A stretch of 33,048 nt of DNA from Haplosporangium gracile (taxonomy: Eukaryota; Mortierellomycota; Mortierellomycetes; Mortierellales; Mortierellaceae), in the NCBI GenBank assembly GCA_015499985.1, contig JAAAUF010000443.1:1-33048 (forward strand). Reading direction: 5' to 3'. Shown in pieces: positions 21,379-32,014 of this stretch (position 1 is its first letter; each line of letters begins with the position of its first letter). The position numbers were made by a program, and so were the translations under genes. The notes beneath the pieces are model-generated. The model had not been told where the DNA came from. It worked only from the letters and a program-made list of their open reading frames with translations, and ran no database searches.

Positions 21379-21594
21379 TCAAGAAGAGAGCACCGGAAGA
21401 AAGTCTGACTGCCGGAGTCCGCGTTGGATCTTAAAAAATTGCGAAATCTTTGTAGAGATCTGGACTTTTGTACCCAAATGCCAGTTACCGTAATACTTCA
21501 GCGCAAAGCACCGCTTTGCCACCAAATTAAATATCATGTCGTGAACGCCCACGAAAGCAAAGCATAAGAGTGTGTCAGGTGAGAAAAGAAGCAA
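21379..21594 (-). pseudogene. Possible LINE-type reverse transcriptase relic
   Basis: The minus-strand frame contains KIQRGLRQSDFLPVL, which resembles the conserved Arg-Gly-(Val/Leu)-Arg-Gln-Gly-Asp-Pro-Leu-Ser-Pro motif of non-LTR reverse transcriptases, with Gly changed to Ser and Pro changed to Phe. It is preceded by FALKYYGNWHLGTKVQI, in the place where a short strand pair precedes that motif. Only about 70 codons remain and no catalytic FADD-like motif follows. The call rests on one motif. Confidence 0.3.
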
Positions 21595-21785
21595 TGCTTT
21601 ACTTGTTATAGACGTTGTCGATATTGCGTGAAGAGGAATGGGGTAAAAAAGACAAGAGACAGTGAATGGAAAAAAGGTGCTAAACTATGCTAAACAGAGA
21701 AAAAAAAACTATACAGGTGTGAGGGGATATGAAAGAAGAGAGGAGAGAGGAGAGAAGAATGAAAGAGAGCGAAAGGAGGTCAAGC

Positions 21786-24700
21786 TCAACACCGCTCGAC
21801 TTCCTCAGAGCTCAGACACAAATGGTCAATCGCCATCAATTCCCGTACAGATCCACGTCTCATCGACAGGTACGCCGCGCTGGGTCCAGGAGATGTCGGA
21901 GACGATGACGAAGACGCATCTTGCTGCTTAGTAGGGTAGCGATATTGCTGCTGTTGCTGATATTGTTGCTGGTTATAATGGGAATACTGGGATTGTTGTT
22001 GTTGTTGTTGGTAGTAGCGTGCTCCTTCGGCTCTATCGACTACCATATCATCATCATTCTCATCGCCATCAGAAGCAGGGTCGGAGGTAGTCGAGAAATC
22101 CATCGAGAATCGCTTGGAACGGTAACCCATCATCGACGATGACATGTCCCGGCTCCCGCTATCATTGAGACCGCCATGTCCGTTATAGCTCTTGCTGTGA
22201 CCCAAAGTGCCTTGAGTGTGGCCATTGCTGTCGTTGATACGAGTATCAATATGGTACGAGTGCTGATGCTGCTGGTGCTGCTCCTCACCCTCCTCGCCAT
22301 GCTCCTCCTCCAGGACATGACCAAGGGTCGAGAATCGTCGTGCCAAGGGACCAGGTGCGGGTGGACCTTGGGTGGGTGCAGGCGTATGTACAAGGGGTCG
22401 CTCGATCATGGTCTTGATCACTGCATCCTCAACATCCTCCACATCTGGTCCATCAATTGATGAGCCCGATCCTGACCTCGACATCGACTCGCCTCCACTG
22501 CCTCCCTGGCTTCCTCGTCGCTGGTGGCGTTGCTGTTGGCTGTGACGGAGATGACTGTTGTTATCCTCATCATTGTCCTCGCTGCTCTGGACGACGACTG
22601 TCGTGGCGCCATGGTGGTTGCTGCTGGTGGTCGTTACAGACTTGTTGTTGCTGTCGGAGGTTGGGGAGCCATTGCCGGGAACTTGACGCTGCTGGTCCGC
22701 CAAGTTGGCCAACTCTGCCAGAGCCGAGAACGGGTCAATATCCAGTGAACGATGATGCTCGTGACCGCGGACGAACCGACCCGACCTGCCCCCAGCCGAA
22801 TCATGTCGAGCAACGTTGGGTCGAGGAAATCCTGGTCGCTGCTGATGTTGTTGGCTGAGATTAAAGAATACGTCTCTGGAGTTCCTGTTGTAGAAAGGCG
22901 AAGGAGACTCGTTCGAGATACCCATGGCAGATGATGACCTGGCCATTAAAACAGCAGAGGGAGGGGTGGAGGAGGAGGAAGATGACGATGGGGAAGCAAG
23001 TGAGGCTGTGATCGAGGACGAGGGAGGGGCCATGGCAGCCATGGCCGAGGTGCTGTACAAATGGTGACCATGGTTGTTGCCATTGTGTGGAGGCAGAGGT
23101 GGTGGTGGCGGGCTGTGCAGAGACGAGATTCTTGGAAGGTTGGGCCTGACGGGTCCATTGTGGGATAGTGAGTGCGAATGCTGGTGGTGGTGTGGGTGTC
23201 CTCCGTTTGCACTGCCTCCTCCTCCTGGTGCGGGTATACCCATCCGGTCAGAAGAGCCCAATGAGATTGACCGTGACATGCTGGCGGCAAACTTAAGTGG
23301 GCCTTTAGTGTCGGGGGTCTTAGGTGGTGTTGGAATTGTCCTGGGGTAAGGTCCCTGACCAGGGCCATTGGGGTGTTGTTGTTGCTGCTGCTGTTGCTGT
23401 GGATGGTGATGATGATTGTTGTTGTGGTGTGGCGGTGGGGGTGGTTGATGGTATGGGTGTCCACCTGCACCGCCCTCTCCCGAGTAATCGCGCGACCCGC
23501 TGTGGTGATGGTGTGGATGGTGGTGGTGGTTGTATGCCTTGGGCGAGAACTCTAAAGATGGCATCGAATGCCTCCGCTCTAAAAAAGGTCAAAGTAAATA
23601 AAAGGCAAACATGAATATATGATTGGTCATGGTATCCCCATTGAATGGATTGTTGCTTTTTGTTTTTGTTATCCCCTATCTCTTATTCATATCCCCCTCC
23701 CCCCTCCCCCCTCTTTCATTCCCTATCGAGAGAGGTCTTAACTGGACTGCGATTGTCAAGCAATGCAAAGCAAAGGGAGGCTCTCATCACTTACCGTAAG
23801 GATCAAATCGGTTGTGCCGCGTGACGGAAGGAGACGTTGCGGAGGTGGGCGACGCCAACGGTGGGGAAACCGCACCGTTCGAGGGCCCGTGCTCGCCCTT
23901 CATCTGAAGCTCTATGGTAAAAAATTTGCCCGTTTGTTACATTGTACGAAGATAACAAGCACAACAGCCCAGAGCGAGAGCGAATAAGAAAAAGGGGTGG
24001 GGAAGGGGGTGTTGGGGATGGTCAAAGAGGGAGAGAAAAAAAAAAAGAAAATGATCGAATGAGCAAGTGTGATAAGGTAAAGACAAGAAAATGCAAATGC
24101 GGTGGTGGGGGAAGAGTTTGCGACCAATTGGAACGTTGGCAGTGTTTGTGTTTTTGTTTGCTTGTTTGCTTGTGCTTTGTTCTGCTTTTGTCTTTTTTTT
24201 TTTGAATGGGGATTGTTTACCTGATGGATCTTGGAGAGAGAGTCTTCTGCGCTTGCGCTGCATGGATGTGTTGAAGTGGTTCTTGATGGCGTTATCGGGA
24301 CGGCCGGGCATCAGCTTGGACATCTCGGCCCACTTGGACCCGAACTGTGCGAATAGCTTGAAAATCAGCTCGTCCTCCTTTGCCGTGAAGGGGGACTTGT
24401 CGACTGAAATGAGGGAGGAGTGGTAAACAGACATTAGTAAGGGTGAGACAACAAGAGGAGGAGGGAGGACAGAGAGGAAAGAATGTAAGTATAATTGATA
24501 GTTAATTGTATCGTGCAAGTGTATGTTGAAAGCATGTGCTGACTGGAGGAAAAGATGATGATGAATTGCCAATTGAGTGAGTATGTGTTTGTGTATGTGT
24601 ATGTGTTTATATGTCTGTAGGTATAGAGGAGGGATGCGATGTTAAGTAAGGTCGAGCCCCTTTGCTCCCTTTTAGCTTTTAGCCCCCTAAATACAAGGAG

Positions 24701-27700
24701 GCATGGGCGTATTGTTTTTTTAGGTGTTGTTGTTGTAGGGGTGTATGGGAATGTGTAAGGGGAGGGAGGGGATGGTGATGATGATGATGATGGATGATAG
24801 ATAATGTTGGATGGTGATAAAAGACTGGTTTGCGATATATGTGATAGATATGTATGTGTGTATGTGATGGCGTTGGTGACGGATGGTGGATGGTGGATGA
24901 TGAATGATAGATGATGGACGACGATTAAAAATATCCAAGATAAAACTTACTTTTGGGGTCAAGATGGTTGTGCCAACGTTCTCGGCATTGCTTTCCAGTA
25001 CGGGATCCAAGTCTGCTGGCAATCAGCACCCACTTCTCCGCACCCAACTCATTCACCAGCATCCTCAGCTGGCGGTCCTCCTATTCATCGTGTTTGTGGT
25101 TTAAAATAAGAAGTTAGTTGTCAGCAAATGTTTGTTATGTAAGAATGCGCAATAACCGTGTGAAAAAAAATAAAAAAAAATAAAAAAATAAAAAGAGCTT
25201 GTAATTACCTCGGGGGTCCATGGACCCTTGATCGATCTTGGCTTAGAAATCATTCTCCACCGTTGCAGACACTGATCTTTGTCTCGGGATCCGTCAGGGA
25301 AACAGTACTCGGCTATTCTCTTCCAGGCTTTACCGTTGAACTTGACTACAGCCTCGCGAAGTAAGATGTCCTGTGATGTCAGTTATGTATGTCACCGGGA
25401 CAAGGGAGATGGAGAAGAAAATAGATGGATGGGTACAGAAAAGAAAGAAAATGAAATTGGGACAGAATGGTCATGGGGTTAGTAGTGTGATTTTTGTTCG
25501 CCTTGCAAGCAAATGGATGGATGGGTATTTGAGTTTTGAGGGTGTTTGCGGGGGGGGGGCTGACTTTGAACAGTTAAAACAAAGGAACGAACAACATTGG
25601 TAAAGTGAAAATAAAATAAAATAAAAAAGGTAAAGCGACTGAGGGGGCCCATGCACACACACGGCCAAGAAAAGAGTCAGTTGTGCGATGTGGTGCGATG
25701 CGATGCGATACGTTGCACGTTGCAGAGGTGTGCGTGTGTGAGGGTGGGCAGGAGACAGTGCAAGGAGAGAGTATTTACAATTGAAGACTGATGGTGTGTA
25801 TCCTTGATAAGGAGGGATAAAAGGGGAAAAAAGTAGAGTAGAGAGAAGGACGACAAAAAGACGTTGGGCTGGTATGCGTGTGTGTTTGCTTGCTGGTGGC
25901 GGAAGGATATTGAAGGTAATAAAAGTGGAGAGGGTGGAGGTGGAAGGGGGATGGGGGGATGAGAAGGGAAGGAGAAGAATGTCTGTTGTCTGTTGAGTGA
26001 TGGCGATGGTGATGGTGATTGAGATAATGCAAGGTGAAGTATGTGTGTGTGTTAGAGAGAGAGAGAGAGAGGGAAGAGAGAGAGAGAGAGAGGAGAGGAG
26101 AGGAGAGGAGAGTAGGATATGTACAGGCGGGAGTGATGGTGACACGTTGAAGAAGAAAGGAAGAAAGGAAGAAAGGACGAGAGAGATATAACGGTGGTGA
26201 AGAATAAGAAAAAATCGGACGAAAAGGAAGAAAGGAAAAAAAAAAAAAAAATAGCCCATGGGCCATATCTCGGAAACACGAGAGAGAGGGAGAGGGATGG
26301 GTAAATGTGACTGGCTCAAGTCAACTGACTACCAAGGTCGGGAAATGGATACATCCGATGAATCGAAAATGGTTGCTGTTCACATCAATACAGCCCTCGC
26401 CTTCATTCTTGTTCTTGTTGTTATTCTCTTTCTTCCTCTCTCCATCACCTATGGTTACAACAAGTAAGCATCCCTTCTCCTCGGCTCAAAAATCGAAACC
26501 CTTTGGTGAATTCACCATGTAAAAAGAGAGCGGGCAAAATAATGAAAAATGAAAAAAGGGTTCTGTGTCACACATACAAACGACAAACGGAACAGCTTGA
26601 AGGAAAGATTGGATTGTCGCGCAAAAAAAAAAAAGATGAACGGAGGAGAAGAATGAGAGGAGCAAATTGACAGGGATGATATAGTGTATTGTACTGAACT
26701 GGGAATTTGTGTAGAAAGAGGGCTTGAGTGAAGATGAGAATGAAGGAAAACAAAAGACCAAAGGAATAAAAGCAAGAAAGCAAGAAAGAAAGAAAGAAAG
26801 AAAGAGGAGAAAGTAAAGAATCCTTCAGCAAAGAAAAAAATAAAAAATAAAAGGGTCACCATGAAGCATTCCAACTCTTTCCCTTTCTTGTTCTATTTAC
26901 ACTTCCAGCATGAAATAACAGCTCTTTTTCTTAGCCCCTTCTATCCACCCTCTTAGTTCCTCTCAATGAACCTAACAACAACATCACTCACAATGTAAGG
27001 GGGCCAAGAGGAGAAGGAGAGGAGCAGGACATCAAAAGGGAGAAAACGCAAATTCAGGGTCATCGTCATCAACTCGCCCGTCCTTCTCGTCCCACCTAAT
27101 TTTCCACCCCTCCTCTTCCTCCTCTTCTTCATCCTCCTTCTTCATTCGCTCTGTATGTATGTGTGTTTGTTCAACTCACCCTTTCTTCTCTGACCATCCC
27201 CTTCTTTTTCGTCTCTTTTCTCCTGTTCTTCTTCACTTCCCACTCCTCCTTCATCGCGTCTCCTTCCAATGGTTTATCAATCCTGCCAGTTAGCACTTCT
27301 TTCAAGAAGGATGCCTAACTGAAAAAACACATAAACAAACAAATAAACAAGAACATCCACAAATAAAAAACCACTCGATCCTTTTCTTTTTTACCACAAT
27401 TCCTCCAGAGCGATAGGCGTGCAAGATCTTGCATAGACATGGCTCATGGAGAGAGGGGATGGGGAAGGAGAGGGAGAGGAATGGGTTTCCAAGAGATGGG
27501 GACAGGAAGGGGTCAATCTCTCCCTCGCTGCCTTTTTTTACTATTCTTCCTGCTGTGAAAAGGCAAGAGAGGGAGGGAAAGGAACGTTCATCCCCCTTTT
27601 GGCGTTGAAAATGGCAATGCTCTATTCTACTTTTTCCCTTATTCCCTTTTACTATATCTCTTTGGCTCTCTCTTTCATTTCCTGACTCCTTTGTGGCATT

Positions 27701-29257
27701 ACGACCCCCCTCCCCCTCCTCCTTCCCCCATCGAGGAATGAGGGTAAAGAGCGAGTGGCCTACTTTTCTTTTAAACCACCTCTCACCCGCGCGTGTCCAT
27801 CACACAAAAAAGGATATATAAAAAAAAACAAAAACAAAGCAATCTCATGGAGGGCAAGCCGTCTCGTTCATGAAGAAACGGTTAGCGTAAAAAAAAAAAG
27901 AAAGAGAAGCATCCTCATGGGCATGGAAGGCGCGTGTGATAGTCTATTTTTTCTTCTTTTTCCTTTCCCCCTGGAAAGTATAACACTGTAAACATCGCCC
28001 CTCCCCTCAGATCCATGCCATTGTTTATAGAAGAAAAAAAAAGAAAGACACGTTGTAGCCACGAGCATGTATCTCGTGCCTTGTTCCCATTTCCCATTGT
28101 CAATTTTTTTTTTCGTCCCACTCGTGAGTAAGAAAAAGGCAGGGTGGGGAGGGGTGTGTGCATGGTTGACAACAAAAAAGAAAAAAAGTTTTTCACATCG
28201 CACAAAAAAGCGTTACCTCTTGTCGGGTCCACTGAGCACCCTGGATGACACCACTACCGCCCTCGTCTCCAGAATCTCTGTCGGAAGAGCCATCCGAGTC
28301 CATGGTCGTGTCCATCATGCCGTGATGAGGAAGTTGGTAACCGCCACTACCAAGGCTACCGCGACGATCGTACGATGGCGCGCCCGGTCCGAACTGAAGG
28401 TGAAGCCGTGTGAGTGTCGGTGGCTTCATGGGCATCGACATCGAGTGGGAGATGTGGCTACCCGGTAGTCGGAAGGGTGATTGTGAGTGTTGGGGATGAC
28501 CTTGTTGGAACCCGTTAAAGTGTTGATGCTGCGGTTGTTGGTATTGCTGCTTCTGGTTCTGTTCCTGGTACGGCGCAAACTGCAGGTGTGGGTGGGTGTG
28601 AGATCGGATCATTCCGTTGTTGTTACTGTTGCTGCCGCTGCTGCCATTGACTTTGCTCAGCACGCCGGTGCCATTGGCATTGGCAGGACCATTGCTGATG
28701 GGATAAGGAGGACTGGAGGGGTCCTCGTATGATGTGTATTGAATGTGGTGGTGCTCAGGAATAGGGTGTTGCTGCTGCTGCTGTTGTTGATGTGGTTGTA
28801 GTTGTTGTTGATTTTGATGCAGAGGTCGAGGAATGTGCTGCTGTTGATTTTGCGGGTGGTAAGGAGACTGCTGCGCTGACTCGGCAGGGGAGGAAGCACC
28901 ATGGTACGAGTTAGGATGGCTCTGCTGCTGCTGTTGCTGCTGTGCTGGAGAAGTAGTTGTTGGGGATCCATGGATGTTGCCGCTATTGTTGGGTTGCTGC
29001 CGCTGTTGTTGTTCGCCTCCTCGCATGCCGCTTGGCTGGAATGAGGCGACGGTCTGTGCTTGACCACCGACGACACCCTTGCTGCCTGGAGAGGGCTGGT
29101 GGGAAAAAGCGGCACCGTGACTGTTGTGGCGGGCATGTGGCGCCGGACCGTGCACGCTCGCCATACCGTTGCCACTTGTGCTATTGCTTGTGTTGCTGTT
29201 ACTGAACTTGCTCATAGGATCTTGAGGAGGCGTGATCGACGTTGAGTAGGACTCCAT
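21786..29257 (-). CDS. Three-repeat (R1R2R3) MYB transcription factor, six exons
   Basis: Minus-strand exons are 29257-28217, 25370-25209, 25080-24951, 24403-24221, 23911-23795 and 23578-21786, all GT-AG, giving 1141 residues with every junction in frame. Residues 1-340 are Gln/Ser/Asn/His-rich. Three MYB repeats follow: R1 (about 343-392; WTRQE, AWKRIAEY, CLQRWR), R2 (about 398-443; GPWTPEED, KWVLIASRL, GKQCRERWHNHL) and R3 (about 450-492; PFTAKEDELI, KWAEMSKLM, DNAIKNHFN). The first Trp of R3 is Phe, as is usual. A basic stretch QRKRRR after R3 is a likely nuclear signal. The C-terminal 600 residues are disordered, rich in His, Gln, Pro and Ser. R1 has about three extra residues (CFPDGSRD) compared with plant MYB3R proteins. 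The recognition residues of R2 and R3 match c-MYB/MYB3R types, which bind AACGG-like sites and control cell-cycle genes in plants and animals. The role in this fungus is inferred. Confidence 0.93.
26053..26112. repeat. GA / GAGAG repeat in the MYB intron
   Basis: Tandem GA units pass into GAGGA-type pentamers, purine-rich on the plus strand. Confidence 0.8.
26345..26918 (+). CDS. Possible single-helix microprotein, antisense within the MYB intron
   Basis: The plus-strand frame starts MDTSDESKMVAVHI in a good ATG context (ggaaATGG), runs through one helix (NTALAFILVLVVILFLPLSI) and reaches YGYN. At that point the DNA reads AAGTAAGC, which is both an in-frame stop (giving 40 residues, ending NK) and a perfect donor. 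Splicing to an acceptor CTTCCAG at 26902-26908 would give a 42-residue form ending NNMK. The coding-like balance of acidic start and clean helix is suggestive; no family is recognised. It is encoded on the strand opposite the MYB gene. Confidence 0.3.
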
Positions 29258-29938
29258 GGTATTGTTCTTGGTTGTTGGAAGATGCTCTTGGGTAATTGTT
29301 GTTGCGCGATCGGTTACTTAGTATGGATGTTGACTATAAGAAATGGTTTGTTTACTTTTATCAGAGATGTTGTATGGAAGGACGTGTGACAGAAAGAGAA
29401 TAAATGCTAGATGGGTATGATAAGAACAGTGCGAAAAGAACAAAAGAATGACAGAAAGACAGTTAACAAATGAGGTACATAATGTATGTATGAGGAAGGA
29501 GCGAAAAGAAAAAGGAGAGAAGTGCGATATGAATGAGGAAGAAAGTGCACAGCAGAAAAAAATGGCAAGGAAGGACGACGAGAATTTGAGGAGTGGAAAA
29601 AATGAGAAAACAAAAGTGGGCAGAAGAAGAAACGAGGATATATATATGCAAGGGTGACGAAAAAAAGCGACAATGCGACGGGAGATAAGGAGTTGAAAGA
29701 AAGTCAGAAAGAGTACAAAGAAAAGGAGACGAAAAAAAGGTATAGAAGGAAGGGTACGAAGTAAAGCAAAACACAGACTTTTGTTTTTGTGGTGTTTCTT
29801 TATTCACTCTCATTTTTCTTTAATCGGCCGTTCAATTGGAAAAGGTGAAAAAAAAGTGTCTGCGAAGACATAAAACAGAAAAAAAAGGGAAAAGGGGAGC
29901 AACAAACAACAAGCCCATAAGCCAACCAACAACAACAA

Positions 29939-29964
29939 AATAATAATAATAATAATAATAATAA
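29939..29964. repeat. AAT trinucleotide microsatellite
   Basis: About eight perfect AAT units upstream of the MYB gene. Confidence 0.85.
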
Positions 29965-31940
29965 GTAATGGCGTAGAGGAAAAATAGGTCGGTAAAAAGA
30001 AAAGAATGTATTTCACACCTCATTGGCTCATGGTGGGATGTGCGTCAGGTGTGTGCGCATGCCCAATATGCCAGCCAATTTCCATTCTTCAAGAACCAAA
30101 AGAAAAAATATCTACGAATCTTCCCTCCCTCCCTTCTTCTCTTCCTTTCTCCCCCTCCTCCCTCTCCTTCCTCCTCTATCTCGGCGACTCCACTTTTGTT
30201 TTGTTCTGACAAAAAGAATCTGAATAGTCGTTGTCGCCATTTCTTTCCTTCTTGCTCTTCTCTTGATCTTTACACCATTCCGTTATTCCACATATTAATA
30301 ACCACACCCAACAAATGGGGCGCCAACAAAACAAATAACGCGATTCAAAAGAAGAGCTTTTCGACAAGCGAGCTTAATTAGCAATTGAGGTCATCAAACT
30401 GATATCCATTTGCCACGTGCATGCCACCATGTCCAAAAAAAAAAAAAAAAAAAAAGTGAAGGTGAGGACTGAGATAGACATTATTGAGAAATGAGTCTAA
30501 TGGCATGAAAAATGGATAGGACAGGACGGAACAAAGTCGAAGCTTTTCCTCACTGAGACACACCTGTCCGCTGTCATTGAATAGCGCACTTACATAGGTT
30601 GTTGTCTCTGAACGAGAGAGAGACAGGGAGAAAACCAGTGTCAGGATTCGGTGTAGTCGATAAAGAGGGAGTAAGAGGAAGAGCGAGCTGTTGAGGGAGA
30701 AGCAGAATGAAAAACAAGGTTGACGCGTTGACTGCACTGACGACGACTCGCAGTGTTTTTTTTCTTTTTCTTTTTGGGCGATTGAAGGCCAGGATATCGT
30801 ATTCGTAATGAGAAAAGCGTGAGGGTTAGCTAAGAGCATAGATAGAAGAAGGGAATTTAGGGTCAAACTGTATTCGAAAAAGGAGAAGACTTTAAAGAAG
30901 AAGGACGAAGAAAAATAAAAGGAAAGAAGGCTTAAAAACGCTCTTGTAATTCCTAAAGATATTGATGGATTGGCATGAATAAATGAATAACTTCTCTTTC
31001 GACAATCCTTAATGTGCACCTCCCTTCTGTCCTTGTGATGTTGCTGTTGCTTCTTGCTCGCTTTGCTGCTATCGGTAGCATGATTATGATCATGAGTTCC
31101 TTCTGTAAAAAAACTCGGCCGCGCGAAAACCAACGTTCAATAATAAAAAACTGGCAACAAGCATTTCGCTTTGACATGTCTCCTTTTACCCATAGGAGAC
31201 ATATTGTACCGGTATAATGCCCACCCTTGAATAAAGTTTCTTGTTTATGCCCTTCCATTCATTCATTTCTGTCCTTTTTTCAAGGAGTTGCAAGAGACGC
31301 AAAGGGGTGAGGAAGAGTATTGACGAAGGGTGGAAGAAAGGGAGAGGAGGAGGAGAAGGATATACAATGACGATAAACTGCCGTGAGAGAGATGCATTGA
31401 GGATGGTGATGCCAATCGATTATCGTTGCATTGGCAACACTTTTTGGTTTGTGCAATTTTTTTGTCCGCTACCAGTCAACAAGTTTTCGTCTACAAGCTC
31501 AACCAACAAGAAGCTATCTCTGTACAACGATTGTTTACTGCCGAAGAACAAAAGGTAGTTTGATGTTTGATGTTTGCTGTTGTACCTTTCACCTCTCACT
31601 ATGTGCTCATTATATGCTTTGTTGTTATCGTCGTTGCTGTTACCTTCAGGATCAAAGCACATTTTATTAAGTGTGGTTTTTCCCTCATCCCCTTTGGTTT
31701 TCCTTGTATATGCATAAGAATGTAACCAGCCCGAACTCACTGACCCATTTTTTTTGCCGCTTTGTGCTTTGTACCTGACAGCAACAAAAGCTCTCAACTC
31801 TGCACAACTCGCACCGCACTGCCCATTGCGCACTGTCTCTCACTTTTTCCCGCTTTTCCAGCCAGCGCAGAGAGGAGTTAGTACCTATCGTCTCATCTAG
31901 GCTTTTCAATGCAACGCAAACAAAACAATAAGAGCAACAT

Positions 31941-32014
31941 AACAAAAAACAAAGAACAAAAAACAAAAAACAAAAAACAAAAAACAAAAAACAAAAAACA
32001 AAAAAACAAAAAAT
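31941..32014. repeat. CAAAAAA heptamer microsatellite
   Basis: About ten imperfect copies of a C plus five to six A unit in tandem. The same unit, about five copies, is present inside the intron of the last transporter gene (19631-19665). Confidence 0.8.

Larger units (their letters stand above)
20963..21785. other. Gene-poor stretch with assembly gap
   Basis: Ten N at 21050-21059 follow a poly-A run, marking an assembly gap. Part of 21379-21594 resembles a reverse transcriptase relic (separate entry). The rest shows no recognisable gene, and the open frame that runs across the N run is an artefact. Confidence 0.6.
25371..28216 (-). other. 2.85 kb first intron of the MYB gene
   Basis: The donor is GTAACG at 28216 (minus) and the acceptor is CACAG at 25371. 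It splits the gene inside R1, directly after WTRQE. The contents are low-complexity: GA repeats (about 26053-26112), AAGG and AAAG runs (26156-26175, 26770-26805) and CT-rich tracts (27060-27260). A possible antisense small gene is at 26345-26918. No additional MYB exon was found. Confidence 0.6.

Noticed and set aside
21010..21408. Open frame running across the N gap
   Set aside because: It is translated through ten unknown bases and has no recognisable domain; its first part is an artefact of the gap.
21921..23614. Several plus-strand open frames opposite the last MYB exon
   Set aside because: They are Cys/Gly/Val- or Leu-rich products of reading CAG/CAC repeats in the wrong strand.
25471..26319. 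282-codon minus-strand frame rich in Ser, Leu and Pro
   Set aside because: It lies within the MYB intron and comes from pyrimidine-rich low-complexity DNA; there is no domain or signal typical of a protein.
30378..31133. 251-codon minus-strand frame upstream of the MYB gene
   Set aside because: It lacks an ATG at its listed start, has Ser/Phe-rich low complexity and shows no splice or domain support. A leader exon for the MYB gene cannot be excluded but is not shown.
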